Part shown: positions 1 to 6,072 of the stretch, one piece after another | Layout of the letters: each line of letters opens with the position of its first letter | Numbering within the stretch: the stretch's first letter is position 1 | Assembly (NCBI GenBank): GCA_036269915.1 | Contig: DATBDM010000097.1 | Coordinates: 1 to 12,118, forward strand | Source of the DNA: DATBDM01 sp036269915 | Lineage (GTDB): Bacteria > Actinomycetota > Thermoleophilia > Solirubrobacterales > Solirubrobacteraceae | Length of the DNA stretch: 12,118 bases | Direction of reading: 5' to 3' | Program-made: the position numbers and the translations under genes | Notes under the pieces: model-generated | Databases searched by the model: none | What the model was told of the DNA's origin: nothing | Seen by the model: the letters and a program-made list of their open reading frames with translations, nothing else

Positions 1-1
1 G

Positions 2-244
2 GGCCGGCGCGGCGAGTGGTCCTTCCGGCTCGGCCGCCGCGAGATCGGCCACCTGCACGGCGACCACGCCGCGCACTTCTCGTTCCCGAAGCCGGTCTGG
101 GGCGAGCTGTTCGCGGAGGGCCGGATCGTCCATCACCCGGTCTTCCCGGACAAAGAGGGCCCCGCCGCGCGGCGCATCGAGGGCGACGACGACGTGCGCG
201 ACGTGATCGCCCTGCTGCGCCTGAACTACGACCGGATGAGCTAG
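2..244 (+). CDS. DUF5519 / 'luciferase-domain' family protein, C-terminal part (5' end outside window)
   Basis: An open frame runs in from the window edge for 80 codons to TAG at 242-244; the start is not in the window. The residues include WSFRLGRREIGHLHGDHAAH, then a FPKPVW segment, a VHHPVFPD segment and a terminal DVIALLRLNYDRM helix. The order GRREIGHLHGD, F-P, HHxxPD, acidic DDDV and LxLNY matches my memory of the DUF5519/luciferase-domain family (Pfam PF17648). Despite the family name this is not evidence of light emission, and the biochemical role of stand-alone bacterial members is unknown to me. The fragment holds most of that small domain, so little is probably missing. It converges on the DUF2277 gene with six bases between the stops. 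Family call fairly confident; function unknown. Confidence 0.75.
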   Translation, partial: GRRGEWSFRLGRREIGHLHGDHAAHFSFPKPVWGELFAEGRIVHHPVFPDKEGPAARRIEGDDDVRDVIALLRLNYDRMS

Positions 245-275
245 GCCGCCTCAGGCGGTCGCGAAGCGCTTCGCG
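244..275. terminator. Candidate bidirectional terminator: two adjacent hairpins at a convergent gene junction
   Basis: GGCCGCC (244-250) and GGCGGTC (254-260) pair over 7 bp, one G-U on the plus-strand RNA, around a 3-nt loop that is the DUF2277 stop. It is followed at once by the perfect 16-bp palindrome CGCGAAGCGCTTCGCG (260-275) inside the DUF2277 C-terminal codons. Two dyads stacked between convergent genes could end transcription from both sides. There is no U-tract on either strand, so a classical intrinsic terminator is not shown, and GC-rich DNA makes short dyads by chance. Confidence 0.3.
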
Positions 276-523
276 GCGCGGGCGCGGCGCTTGGCCGACT
301 CGACCTCGCGGTCCTTGGGCGGCGCGTGCGTGACGAGCTCGGCGAGCAGTTCGCTGGTGACCTGCCCGACGCGTTCGACCGCGCGGTCGAACGCGTCCTC
401 GTTGGCCTGCGACGGCTTCGTCGAGCCGCTTACCTTGCGGACATACTGCAGGGCGGCGGCGTGGACCTCGTCCTCCGTCGCGGGCGGCGCGAAGTTGTGG
501 AGCTCTCGGATGTTGCGGCACAT
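251..523 (-). CDS. DUF2277 domain-containing protein
   Basis: A 90-residue protein beginning MCRNIRELHNFAPPATEDEV, with the block LQYVRKVSGSTKPSQAN at 26-41 and PPKDREVESAKRRARAAK at 68-85. These are the hallmark blocks of DUF2277 (Pfam PF10041), and the length matches the family, so the gene is complete. The start was set at ATG 523 because the family begins MCRNI there. In addition, the hexamer TACGCT lies exactly six bases upstream, the spacing of a leaderless -10 element. An upstream in-frame extension exists but runs through non-conserved sequence and into the HIT gene. The protein is cytosolic (no signal or membrane segment) and small and charged. I know of no established biochemical function for the family. 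It converges with the DUF5519 gene. Confidence 0.93.
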   Translation of the reverse strand: MCRNIRELHNFAPPATEDEVHAAALQYVRKVSGSTKPSQANEDAFDRAVERVGQVTSELLAELVTHAPPKDREVESAKRRARAAKRFATA

Positions 524-535
524 GCTGTGAGCGTA
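524..535 (-). promoter_or_regulatory. Predicted leaderless -10 element of the DUF2277 gene
   Basis: On the minus strand the hexamer TACGCT (535-530) matches TAnnnT and is separated from ATG (523-521) by six bases, CACAGC. RNA polymerase would then start at the A of the ATG, giving a leaderless mRNA. No Shine-Dalgarno-like purine run precedes the ATG. A poor -35 candidate, GCGACG, sits 18 bp further upstream. Confidence 0.5.
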
Positions 536-656
536 GAGCCGTTGTTCGCCTGACGTCGCCAGCGGGCGACACCGGTGAACGTCATTACAGCCTCGAGGGT
601 GGCGCAGCCGGGTGCCACAACGTGCAGTTGGCGAGGCACGCACTGACGGGATCCAC

Positions 657-678
657 GCTGTGACCGCCCGCTCACAGC
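657..678 (-). terminator. Hairpin downstream of the channel-HIT operon, candidate terminator
   Basis: GCTGTGA (657-663) and TCACAGC (672-678) form a perfect 7-bp inverted repeat with an 8-nt loop. It lies 15 bases beyond the HIT stop codon in the direction of minus-strand transcription. No U-rich tail follows, so it would be a U-less hairpin of the kind proposed in high-GC actinobacteria, or a protein-binding dyad. The rest of the 524-693 gap shows nothing else beyond the DUF2277 promoter. Confidence 0.35.
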
Positions 679-693
679 CCGCGCCGGGAGGCC

Positions 694-1203
694 TCAACGG
701 GTCACCCTGCCGGGTCGGTCGACCCCACTCCCTCGATGCCGGGGTTCGTCGACCGCCCCGATCGCCGCACGCAGCCGGTCGGCCAGGGCGATGATGGCCA
801 CCGCGTCGCCGCGCGGTGCGTCCGGCCACTCGTCCAGGCGCGTCCACCAGTACGCCTCCGGCGTGCCGGGGTAGCGGGCGATCAGATGCAGGTGGAAGTG
901 CGGGATGCCGTGCCCGATCACGGCCGCGTAGACATGCTCGGCTCCCTCGGACGACATCAGCGCGCGGCTTGCGAGCGCGGCCAGGCGGCCGACCGAGGCC
1001 GCTTCGTCCGTTGTCAGCTCCCCGAGCTCGGCGACGTGGCGGCGCAGCTCGACGAACAGGTGGCCGAGGTAGACCTCGGAGGAGCAGGCGGTCGGCGTGG
1101 TCAGCGGCAGGTGCGAGACGACGGCGTGCTCGTCCTCGGTGATCACGCCGCCCGGGACGACGCTCATCGCCGCGTGCTTGCGGCAGATGTAGCAGTCCTC
1201 CAT
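694..1203 (-). CDS. HIT-family (histidine triad) nucleotide-binding protein
   Basis: A 169-residue protein. The histidine triad H-F-H-L-H-L-I at 102-108 gives H102, H104 and H106; in HIT enzymes the middle histidine (H104) attacks the phosphate. C4 and C7 (MEDCYIC) with H98, and perhaps H48, resemble the structural zinc ligands of Zn-containing HIT proteins. The tail from about 117 (AYWWTRLDEWPDAPRGD) resembles HIT proteins acting on dinucleoside polyphosphates or AMP-linked substrates. The exact substrate cannot be read from sequence. The protein is soluble and cytosolic. Its ATG (1203-1201) shares one base with the channel gene's TGA (TGATG), so it is the second gene of that operon and probably translated by re-initiation. 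The last 15 or so residues are Arg/Gly-rich and probably disordered. Confidence 0.9.
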   Translation of the reverse strand: MEDCYICRKHAAMSVVPGGVITEDEHAVVSHLPLTTPTACSSEVYLGHLFVELRRHVAELGELTTDEAASVGRLAALASRALMSSEGAEHVYAAVIGHGIPHFHLHLIARYPGTPEAYWWTRLDEWPDAPRGDAVAIIALADRLRAAIGAVDEPRHRGSGVDRPGRVTR

Positions 1204-1856
1204 CAGTCCTTCTGCCTCATGACGGTCAGCCCGACGAGCCGCGAGACGAGCATCGCGACGTAGGCGAGGCCGGCGAGCTGCTCGATCATCACGAGGCCGC
1301 GGGCGAACGGCTGGATCGGGATCACGTCGCTCAGCCCGGTGCTGGTCAGCGTGGTGAACGAGAGGAACAGCAGCTCCATCCACGTACGGTCGGCGTTCGG
1401 GTGCACAGCCGCCGTGAAGCTGCCGGGCTCGATCGCCTGGCAGACGGTGAAGACGTAGGCGAACGCCCACGCGACGAGCGTGAAGGTCGCGCCGACGGCG
1501 AACAGCTCGTCGCGGGTGATCCGGTGGTCGGCGAGCATGTAGCGGATCAGCCCGGCGGCGGCATAGAAGTACAGGACCGCCTCGAAGGCCGAGGACCACG
1601 GCAGCAGCGCGGGGTCGCCGCTGATCGCCTGGATCAGCAGCAGCACGGTGGCGGGGATGGCCAGCAGCGCGCCGATCAGGTTCTGCCCGGGCGTCGCGCG
1701 TACCGCGAGCACGACGAGGCCGAGGGTGAGGATCCCGAGCGCGCTGACCAGCGATCGCCCGACGCCCCGGCCCTCCAGGAACGGGTAGACGAGCACGCTC
1801 GCGAGCTGCACGGCGAGCAGGACGGCCGACGGTTCGCGGCGGGCGAAGGCGAGCAT
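1203..1856 (-). CDS. Ion channel-like membrane protein, non-canonical selectivity filter
   Basis: A 217-residue integral membrane protein. Hydrophobic segments lie near 10-27, 37-53, 58-79, 88-107 and 118-140, followed by a pore-loop-like stretch at 158-180 and a last segment at 184-210. This six-helix plan with a re-entrant loop matches Ion_trans_2 (PF07885)-type channels. The loop reads FLSFTTLTSTGLSDVIP (164-180), aligning T-L-T-S-T-G-L-S-D with the potassium filter T-V-T-T-V-G-Y-G-D, so Tyr is Leu and the second Gly is Ser. The conserved phrase after the loop (PFARGLVMIEQLAG) supports homology to bacterial channels. No regularly charged S4 or cytoplasmic RCK domain is present. ATG 1856 was chosen because the upstream frame runs antisense through the response regulator. 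The gene is first in an operon with the HIT gene and starts 27 bp from the divergent response regulator. Confidence 0.82.
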   Translation of the reverse strand: MLAFARREPSAVLLAVQLASVLVYPFLEGRGVGRSLVSALGILTLGLVVLAVRATPGQNLIGALLAIPATVLLLIQAISGDPALLPWSSAFEAVLYFYAAAGLIRYMLADHRITRDELFAVGATFTLVAWAFAYVFTVCQAIEPGSFTAAVHPNADRTWMELLFLSFTTLTSTGLSDVIPIQPFARGLVMIEQLAGLAYVAMLVSRLVGLTVMRQKD

Positions 1857-1866
1857 GAGGACCCGC

Positions 1867-1876
1867 AGCCTAGACT
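1867..1876. promoter_or_regulatory. Overlapping divergent -10 elements (bidirectional promoter)
   Basis: In AGCCTAGACT the plus strand reads TAGACT (1871-1876), seven bases before the response regulator ATG at 1884. The minus strand reads TAGGCT (1872-1867), ten bases before the channel ATG at 1856. The two hexamers share the central TA. The whole gap between the genes is only 27 bp, so both promoters must lie here or inside the opposing genes. The plus-strand transcript would be leaderless; the minus-strand one would have a leader of a few bases at most. The plus-strand element is the stronger call. Confidence 0.5.
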
Positions 1877-1883
1877 CGCCCGC

Positions 1884-2552
1884 ATGGCCGACGCCACCGT
1901 GCTGCTGGTCGACGACGACGCCCGGATCCTGCGCATGCTCGAGCGCACGCTGTCGGCCGAGGGCTACGCCGTCGAGGCGGTCGCCGACGGCGGGACCGCG
2001 CTCGCGCGCGTCGAGCGCTCCGTGCCCGACCTGATCGTCCTCGACGTGACGATGCCTGGCCTCGACGGGCTCGCCGTCACCCGTCGCCTGCGCGGGCGGC
2101 GGCTCGCCGTCCCGATCCTGCTGCTCACCGCTCGCGACGCGCTGGACGAGCGCGTCGCCGGGCTCGACGCCGGCGCCGACGACTACCTCGTCAAGCCGTT
2201 CGAGATCGAGGAGCTGATGGCGCGCGTGCGGGCGATGCTCCGCCGCAACCACCTCCCCAACGAGCAGCTCGCCCACGGCGACCTGACCCTCGACCCCGAG
2301 GACGGGACCGCGCGCCGCGCGGGCCGCGACCTGAGGCTCACGCGCCGCGAGGCCGAGCTGCTCGAGCTGCTGCTGCGCAACGCGCGCGCCGTGGTCAGCC
2401 GCGACCAGGCGCTCGACGAGGTCTGGGGCGGGACCGGCGAGGCGGGAGCGAACGTGGTCGACCGCTACGTCGGGTACCTGCGCCGCAAGCTCGGCGATCC
2501 GCCGCTGATCCACACGGTGCGCGGGCTCGGCTTCCGGCTGGGCGGCGACTGA
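1884..2552 (+). CDS. OmpR/PhoB-family response regulator
   Basis: A 222-residue two-domain transcription factor. The receiver domain (about 4-119) has the acidic pocket D10-D12, phosphoacceptor D54 in LIVLDVTMPGLDG, switch T82 and K104 in YLVKPF, so all catalytic positions are present. A winged-helix Trans_reg_C domain follows (about 128-220), with LTRREAELLELLLRN and the terminal VDRYVGYLRRKL and IHTVRGLGFRL blocks. Phosphorylated by the adjacent kinase, it should dimerise and bind direct repeats with about 11-bp spacing; one such repeat lies at 3880-3901. ATG 1884 begins MADATVLLVDDD, right at the first receiver strand, and the frame upstream of it is the antisense of the channel gene. It is the first gene of a five-gene operon, ending 3 bp before the kinase start. 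Confidence 0.95.
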   Translation: MADATVLLVDDDARILRMLERTLSAEGYAVEAVADGGTALARVERSVPDLIVLDVTMPGLDGLAVTRRLRGRRLAVPILLLTARDALDERVAGLDAGADDYLVKPFEIEELMARVRAMLRRNHLPNEQLAHGDLTLDPEDGTARRAGRDLRLTRREAELLELLLRNARAVVSRDQALDEVWGGTGEAGANVVDRYVGYLRRKLGDPPLIHTVRGLGFRLGGD

Positions 2553-2555
2553 GCC

Positions 2556-3926
2556 GTGCGCAGCGCCGGCCTGCGCGCCCGCGTCGCGCTGGCGGCGGCC
2601 GCGGCGATCGTGGTCGCGGTCGCGCTGCTGGGCATCGCCGTCTCCGCGGTCCTCGGCCACGAGCTCAACGGCTCGCTCGACCGGGCGCTGCGCGAGCGTG
2701 CGGTCGACGTCGCACGGCTGGCCGCCTCGACACCCCAGCTGCTCGTCGCGCCGGGCGCGCTCGAGGGGCGCGTCGGCGGCTCGTCGCTGCTCGTGCAGGT
2801 CGTCGACCGCCGCGACCGGATCGTCGCGCGCTCCGACGGACTCGGCGGACGGGTATTGCCCGAGGACGCGGCCACGCGCGCCGCGCTGCGCGGCCGTCGC
2901 ACCGCCTACGCCGACGACCGGCTCGGCACCGAGCCGATCCGCGTCTACGCCGCGCCGCTCGGCACGCTCGGCCAGGGCCCCGCGGCGGGCGGTGCGGTGA
3001 TCCTCGCCGGCACCACGGCCGACATCAACCGCACGCTGGACACGACGCGCACGCTCGTCGTGGTCTGCGCGCTCGTCGCCGCGGCGCTCGCCGCCGGGCT
3101 GGCGACCCTGCTGAGCGGCCGCGCGCTCGCCCCGCTGCGGCGGCTGGCCGGCGGCGCCCGCGCGATCGAGCGCTCCGGCGACGCCTCGGAGCGCCTGCCC
3201 GTGCCGCCGACCCGCGACGAGGTCGGCGAGCTGGCCTCGACGCTGAACGCGATGCTCGCGTCGCTCGAGCACGCCCAGGAGGCGGAGCGGCGCTTCGTGG
3301 GCGACGCCTCGCATGAGCTGCGCACGCCGCTCACCGCGCTGCGCGGCAACGCCGCCTACGTCGCGCGCCATGGCGCCGATCCCGCGGCGCTGGCCGACCT
3401 CGAGGCCGACGCCGCGCGACTCAGCGCACTCCTCGACGACCTGCTCGCGCTCGCCCGCGAGGACGCCGCCGCGCCCGCCGCCGGCGAGCCGGTCGACCTC
3501 GCCGAGCTCGCCCGCGCGGCCGCGGACGACGGCACCCGACTGGAGCTCCCGGAGGATCCGGTCCTGGTGCCCGGCGAGCGCTCGGCGCTCGAGCGGGCGA
3601 TCGGGAACCTCGTCGCCAACGCGCGCCGCCACGGCCCGCCGGACGGCATGGTGACGATCGCCGCCGGCGCGCACGACGGCCGCGCCTTCGTATCGGTCGC
3701 CGACGACGGCCCGGGCATCCCGCCCGACCAGGCCGAGCGGGCGTTCGAGCGCTTCTGGCGCGCGCCGGGCGCCCGTGGCGAGGGGTCGGGCCTCGGCCTC
3801 GCGATCGTCCGCGCGGTCGCCGAGCGTCACGGCGGTACGGTCGCCGTCGACGGCGCGACGTTCCGGATCGAGCTCCCGGCTGTCAAGGATCTCTCAAGCT
3901 CCAGGGGTACAACCCAACGACCATGA
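2556..3926 (+). CDS. Membrane sensor histidine kinase (HAMP-HisKA-HATPase_c)
   Basis: A 456-residue kinase starting at GTG 2556, three bases after the regulator stop. Order: TM1 (about 12-34), an extracytoplasmic sensor of about 130 residues (35-165) that I cannot assign, TM2 (about 166-187), and HAMP (about 188-242, PLRRLAGGARAIE). HisKA follows with phospho-accepting H253 in FVGDASHELRTPLTALRG. The ATPase domain has its N box NLVANARRH (351-359), G1 DDGPGIP (383-389), F box FERFWR (397-402) and G2 GSGLGLAIV (410-418). All catalytic motifs are intact. It should autophosphorylate and pass phosphate to D54 of the neighbouring regulator. The domain ends near V443. The last 13 residues (KDLSSSRGTTQRP) use codons rare elsewhere here (TCA, AGG, ACA, CAA, CGA, CCA) and overlie a candidate regulatory site. 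Its TGA overlaps the next gene's ATG as ATGA. Confidence 0.95.
   Translation: MRSAGLRARVALAAAAAIVVAVALLGIAVSAVLGHELNGSLDRALRERAVDVARLAASTPQLLVAPGALEGRVGGSSLLVQVVDRRDRIVARSDGLGGRVLPEDAATRAALRGRRTAYADDRLGTEPIRVYAAPLGTLGQGPAAGGAVILAGTTADINRTLDTTRTLVVVCALVAAALAAGLATLLSGRALAPLRRLAGGARAIERSGDASERLPVPPTRDEVGELASTLNAMLASLEHAQEAERRFVGDASHELRTPLTALRGNAAYVARHGADPAALADLEADAARLSALLDDLLALAREDAAAPAAGEPVDLAELARAAADDGTRLELPEDPVLVPGERSALERAIGNLVANARRHGPPDGMVTIAAGAHDGRAFVSVADDGPGIPPDQAERAFERFWRAPGARGEGSGLGLAIVRAVAERHGGTVAVDGATFRIELPAVKDLSSSRGTTQRP
3880..3913 (+). promoter_or_regulatory. PhoB-box-like direct repeat plus -10-like hexamer inside the kinase 3' end
   Basis: CTGTCAA (3880-3886), GGAT, CTCTCAA (3891-3897), GCTC form two direct-repeat units with an 11-bp period, the layout bound by tandem OmpR/PhoB regulators. 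TACAAC (3908-3913), a partial -10 match, follows six bases later, and the ATG of the exported-protein gene is at 3923. The stretch is visibly less GC-rich than its surroundings and encodes only the non-conserved tail of the kinase. That is consistent with selection on DNA rather than protein. It would give the downstream three genes an internal, autoregulated promoter. Confidence 0.45.
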
Positions 3927-5116
3927 GACGACTGATCACCCTTCCGGCCCGCCGCCTGTGGACGCTTCTCGCGGCGGTCTGCGTGCTCGTGCTGGGTGCC
4001 GGCATCGCCCAGGCGGCGCTGCGCTCGGGTGGCGATACCCCGCCCACGAAGCCGCTCGACCGCGCGATCCGCGCCGCGGCCACCGCCCCCGACGCGCCCG
4101 GCATCAGCGCGCGCATCGAGTTCGTCAACCACCTGCTCCCCTCAGGCTCGGTCGGCGGCCAGACCGGCAGCTCGCCGCTGCTGCAGGGCGCGTCCGGCCG
4201 CCTCTGGCTGACCGGCGACGGCCGCATGCGGCTCGAGCTCCAGTCCGACAGCGGCGACGCCCAGATCGTCTCCGACGGCAAGCAGGCCTCGGTCTACGAC
4301 GCGACGTCCAACACGATCTACCGGGCCGACCTCCCCCAGGACAAGAGCACCGCCGGGCACGCGCAGAGCGGGCCGCCGTCGCTTGCCCGGATCGACAAGG
4401 GGCTGGCCAACCTCGGCAAGGCCTGGACGCTGTCCGGCGCGCGCCCCGGCAACACCGCCGGGCAGCCGAGCTACACGCTGCGCATCGCCCCCAAGGACGA
4501 CGGCGGCCTGCTCGGCGCGGCCGAGGTCGCCTGGGACGCCGCGCACGGCACGCCGCTGCGCGCCGCGATCTACGCCCAGGGCCAGCGCTCCCCGGTCATC
4601 GAGCTCAAGGCCACGAGCATCCACTACGGCTCGATCCCCGCGTCGGACGTGGCGCTCAAGCCGCCGGCCGGCGCGAAGGTCGTGCAGGTCGACGCACCCG
4701 CGAAGGGCGGCGCCAAGGCGCGTCGCACCGGCAAGGACGTCACCGGCGCCGGGGCGGTCGCGGCCAAGCTGAGCTTCCCGCTGTCGGCCCCCGCCAAGCT
4801 CGCCGGCCTCCCGCGCCGCGACGTGCGCCTCGTCTCGGTCGAGAGCGACAAGGGCGCGCTGGTCACCTACGGCCGCGGGCTCGGCGCGATCGTGGTCTTC
4901 GAGCACGCGTCGCAGCCGCAGTCGGGCCAGGGCAAGGGCAACCGCCGCTCGGCCATGGAGCAACTGCCCTCGGTCAACGTCAACGGGGCCACCGGCAAGG
5001 AGCTCGCCACCGCGCTCGGCACGGTCGTCACCTTCGAGCGGGCGGGCGTGTCCTACACGGTCGCCGGCTCGGTGCCGCCCGTCGCCGCCGAGAACGCGGC
5101 ACGGGGCCTGAAGTGA
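3923..5116 (+). CDS. Exported LolA/RseB-like protein
   Basis: A 397-residue protein with an N-terminal signal/anchor: basic MRRLITLPARR, hydrophobic about 12-30, and possible cleavage after AQA at 31. There is no lipobox cysteine, so it is not a typical lipoprotein. Residues about 45-255 (ISARIEFVNHLL, SGRLWLTGDGRMRLEL, IVSDGKQASVYDATSNTIYR, ASDVALKPPAGAKVV) show the pattern of the LolA/RseB beta-sheet fold: sequential strands, a 'dG..W.yd...n..y' segment and a closing 'F...pP.ga.v'. A basic linker (261-272) leads to a second region (about 280-397) with LVTYGRGLGAIVVFE and VNVNGATGKELATALGTVVT. Actinobacteria generally lack an outer membrane, so outer-membrane lipoprotein sorting is unlikely; ligand sensing or chaperoning at the outer face is more plausible. 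It sits between a two-component system and an ABC exporter and overlaps both by 4 bp. Fold inferred, function open. Confidence 0.7.
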   Translation: MRRLITLPARRLWTLLAAVCVLVLGAGIAQAALRSGGDTPPTKPLDRAIRAAATAPDAPGISARIEFVNHLLPSGSVGGQTGSSPLLQGASGRLWLTGDGRMRLELQSDSGDAQIVSDGKQASVYDATSNTIYRADLPQDKSTAGHAQSGPPSLARIDKGLANLGKAWTLSGARPGNTAGQPSYTLRIAPKDDGGLLGAAEVAWDAAHGTPLRAAIYAQGQRSPVIELKATSIHYGSIPASDVALKPPAGAKVVQVDAPAKGGAKARRTGKDVTGAGAVAAKLSFPLSAPAKLAGLPRRDVRLVSVESDKGALVTYGRGLGAIVVFEHASQPQSGQGKGNRRSAMEQLPSVNVNGATGKELATALGTVVTFERAGVSYTVAGSVPPVAAENAARGLK

Positions 5117-6072
5117 GCGACGCGGCGCCGGTCGAGGCGCGCGGGCTGGTCAAGGTCTACGGCGACGTCGTCGCCGTAGACCACGTCGACCTGACGGTCG
5201 CCGCGGGCGACGTGTACGGCTACCTCGGCCCGAACGGCGCGGGCAAGACGACGTCGCTGCGGATGCTGCTCGGGCTGATCCGGCCCGACGGCGGCTCGGC
5301 GCGGCTGTTCGGCCGCGACCCGCTGCTCGAGGGCGCCCGCGCCCTCGACGGCGTCGCGGGCTTCGTGGAGGCGCCGCGCTTCTACCCGTACCTGAGCGGG
5401 CGCCGCAACCTCGAGCTGGTCGCGGCGCTCGACGGCTTCGGCGCCGCCTCGCGCATCGACGCCGCGCTGGACACCGTCGAGCTGAGCGCCCGGGCCAAGG
5501 ACAAGGTCGGCGGCTACTCGCACGGCATGCGCCAGCGCCTCGGCATCGCCGGCGCGCTGCTGCGCGACCCGCGGCTGCTGCTGCTCGACGAGCCCGCCAC
5601 CGGTCTCGACCCGGCCGGCATGCGCGACATGCGCCTGCTCGTCCGGCGCCTCGCCGACGAGGGCATGACGGTGCTGCTCTCCTCGCACCTGATGGGCGAG
5701 GTCGAGGAGCTGTGCGACCGCGTGGCGATCGTGCGCAGCGGACGCGTCGTCTACGAGGGCTCGCTGCCCGAGCTGATCAACACGACCGCCGGGCAGTACG
5801 AGCTGCGGACCACGGACGACGAGCGCGCGCTCGAGGTCGTCCGCGACGAGCCCGGCGTCGAGTCGGCCGAGCCCTTCGAGCGCGGCGTGCGCGTGCGCGC
5901 CGACGACGACGCCGTGCCGCGGCTGTCGATCGCGCTCGCAGAGGCGGGCGTCGGCATCCGCGCGCTGGTACCGCGCACCGCCACGCTCGAGGAGCTGTTC
6001 TTCCGCCTCACCGAGGGCGAGGAGCCCTCGGTCAACGGCCGCGCTCCGGCGCTCACGGGGGAGCCGGCATGA
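5113..6072 (+). CDS. ABC transporter ATP-binding protein (ABC-2 / drug or peptide export type)
   Basis: A 319-residue ATPase. Walker A is GPNGAGKTT (39-47), the Q-loop region lies near 82-90 (FVEAPRFYPYLSG), the signature YSHGMRQR (135-142) replaces the usual LSGGQ core, Walker B is LLLLDEP (155-161) with catalytic E160, the D-loop is GLD, and the H-loop is H192. The VEAPRFYPYLSGRRNL phrase and the C-terminal extension of about 90 residues ending in TLEELFFRLTEGE are typical of the BcrA/DrrA-like exporters. It should power the permease encoded next. GTG 5113 overlaps the previous TGA as GTGA and its own TGA overlaps the permease ATG as ATGA, so all are translationally coupled. A longer in-frame reading upstream to about 3775 is a shadow of the preceding gene and was rejected. 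A 27-bp palindrome lies in codons 15-23. Confidence 0.95.
   Translation: MSDAAPVEARGLVKVYGDVVAVDHVDLTVAAGDVYGYLGPNGAGKTTSLRMLLGLIRPDGGSARLFGRDPLLEGARALDGVAGFVEAPRFYPYLSGRRNLELVAALDGFGAASRIDAALDTVELSARAKDKVGGYSHGMRQRLGIAGALLRDPRLLLLDEPATGLDPAGMRDMRLLVRRLADEGMTVLLSSHLMGEVEELCDRVAIVRSGRVVYEGSLPELINTTAGQYELRTTDDERALEVVRDEPGVESAEPFERGVRVRADDDAVPRLSIALAEAGVGIRALVPRTATLEELFFRLTEGEEPSVNGRAPALTGEPA
5155..5181. repeat. 27-bp palindrome at the 5' end of the ABC ATPase gene
   Basis: GTCTACGGCGACG (5155-5167) and CGTCGCCGTAGAC (5169-5181) are perfect 13-base reverse complements around a single T at 5168. In RNA this folds as a 12-bp stem with a 3-nt loop, beginning 42 bases after the GTG start. Symmetry depends on a GTA valine codon (V22), a codon otherwise scarce in these genes, pairing with the TAC of Y16. 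It may be an operator-like dyad or an mRNA hairpin affecting early translation; coincidence within coding sequence is possible. Confidence 0.5.

Noticed and set aside
1401..1883. Long in-frame extension upstream of the response regulator ATG
   Set aside because: It is antisense to the channel gene, rich in Arg/Asp/Glu/Gln without domain content; the receiver domain starts cleanly at 1884 next to a -10 hexamer.
1857..3830. Very long minus-strand open frame (extension of the channel gene)
   Set aside because: It reads the complementary strand of the regulator and kinase genes; low-complexity composition typical of shadow frames in GC-rich DNA.
3775..5112. Apparent fusion of a long N-terminal region to the ABC ATPase
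   Set aside because: The extension is a +1-type shadow of the kinase end and exported-protein gene, with Arg/Pro/Ala-rich sequence; GTGA overlap gives the natural start at 5113.
3923..5116. Lipoprotein assignment for the LolA/RseB-like protein
   Set aside because: No cysteine follows the hydrophobic segment; the only nearby Cys (C20) lies inside it without a lipobox.
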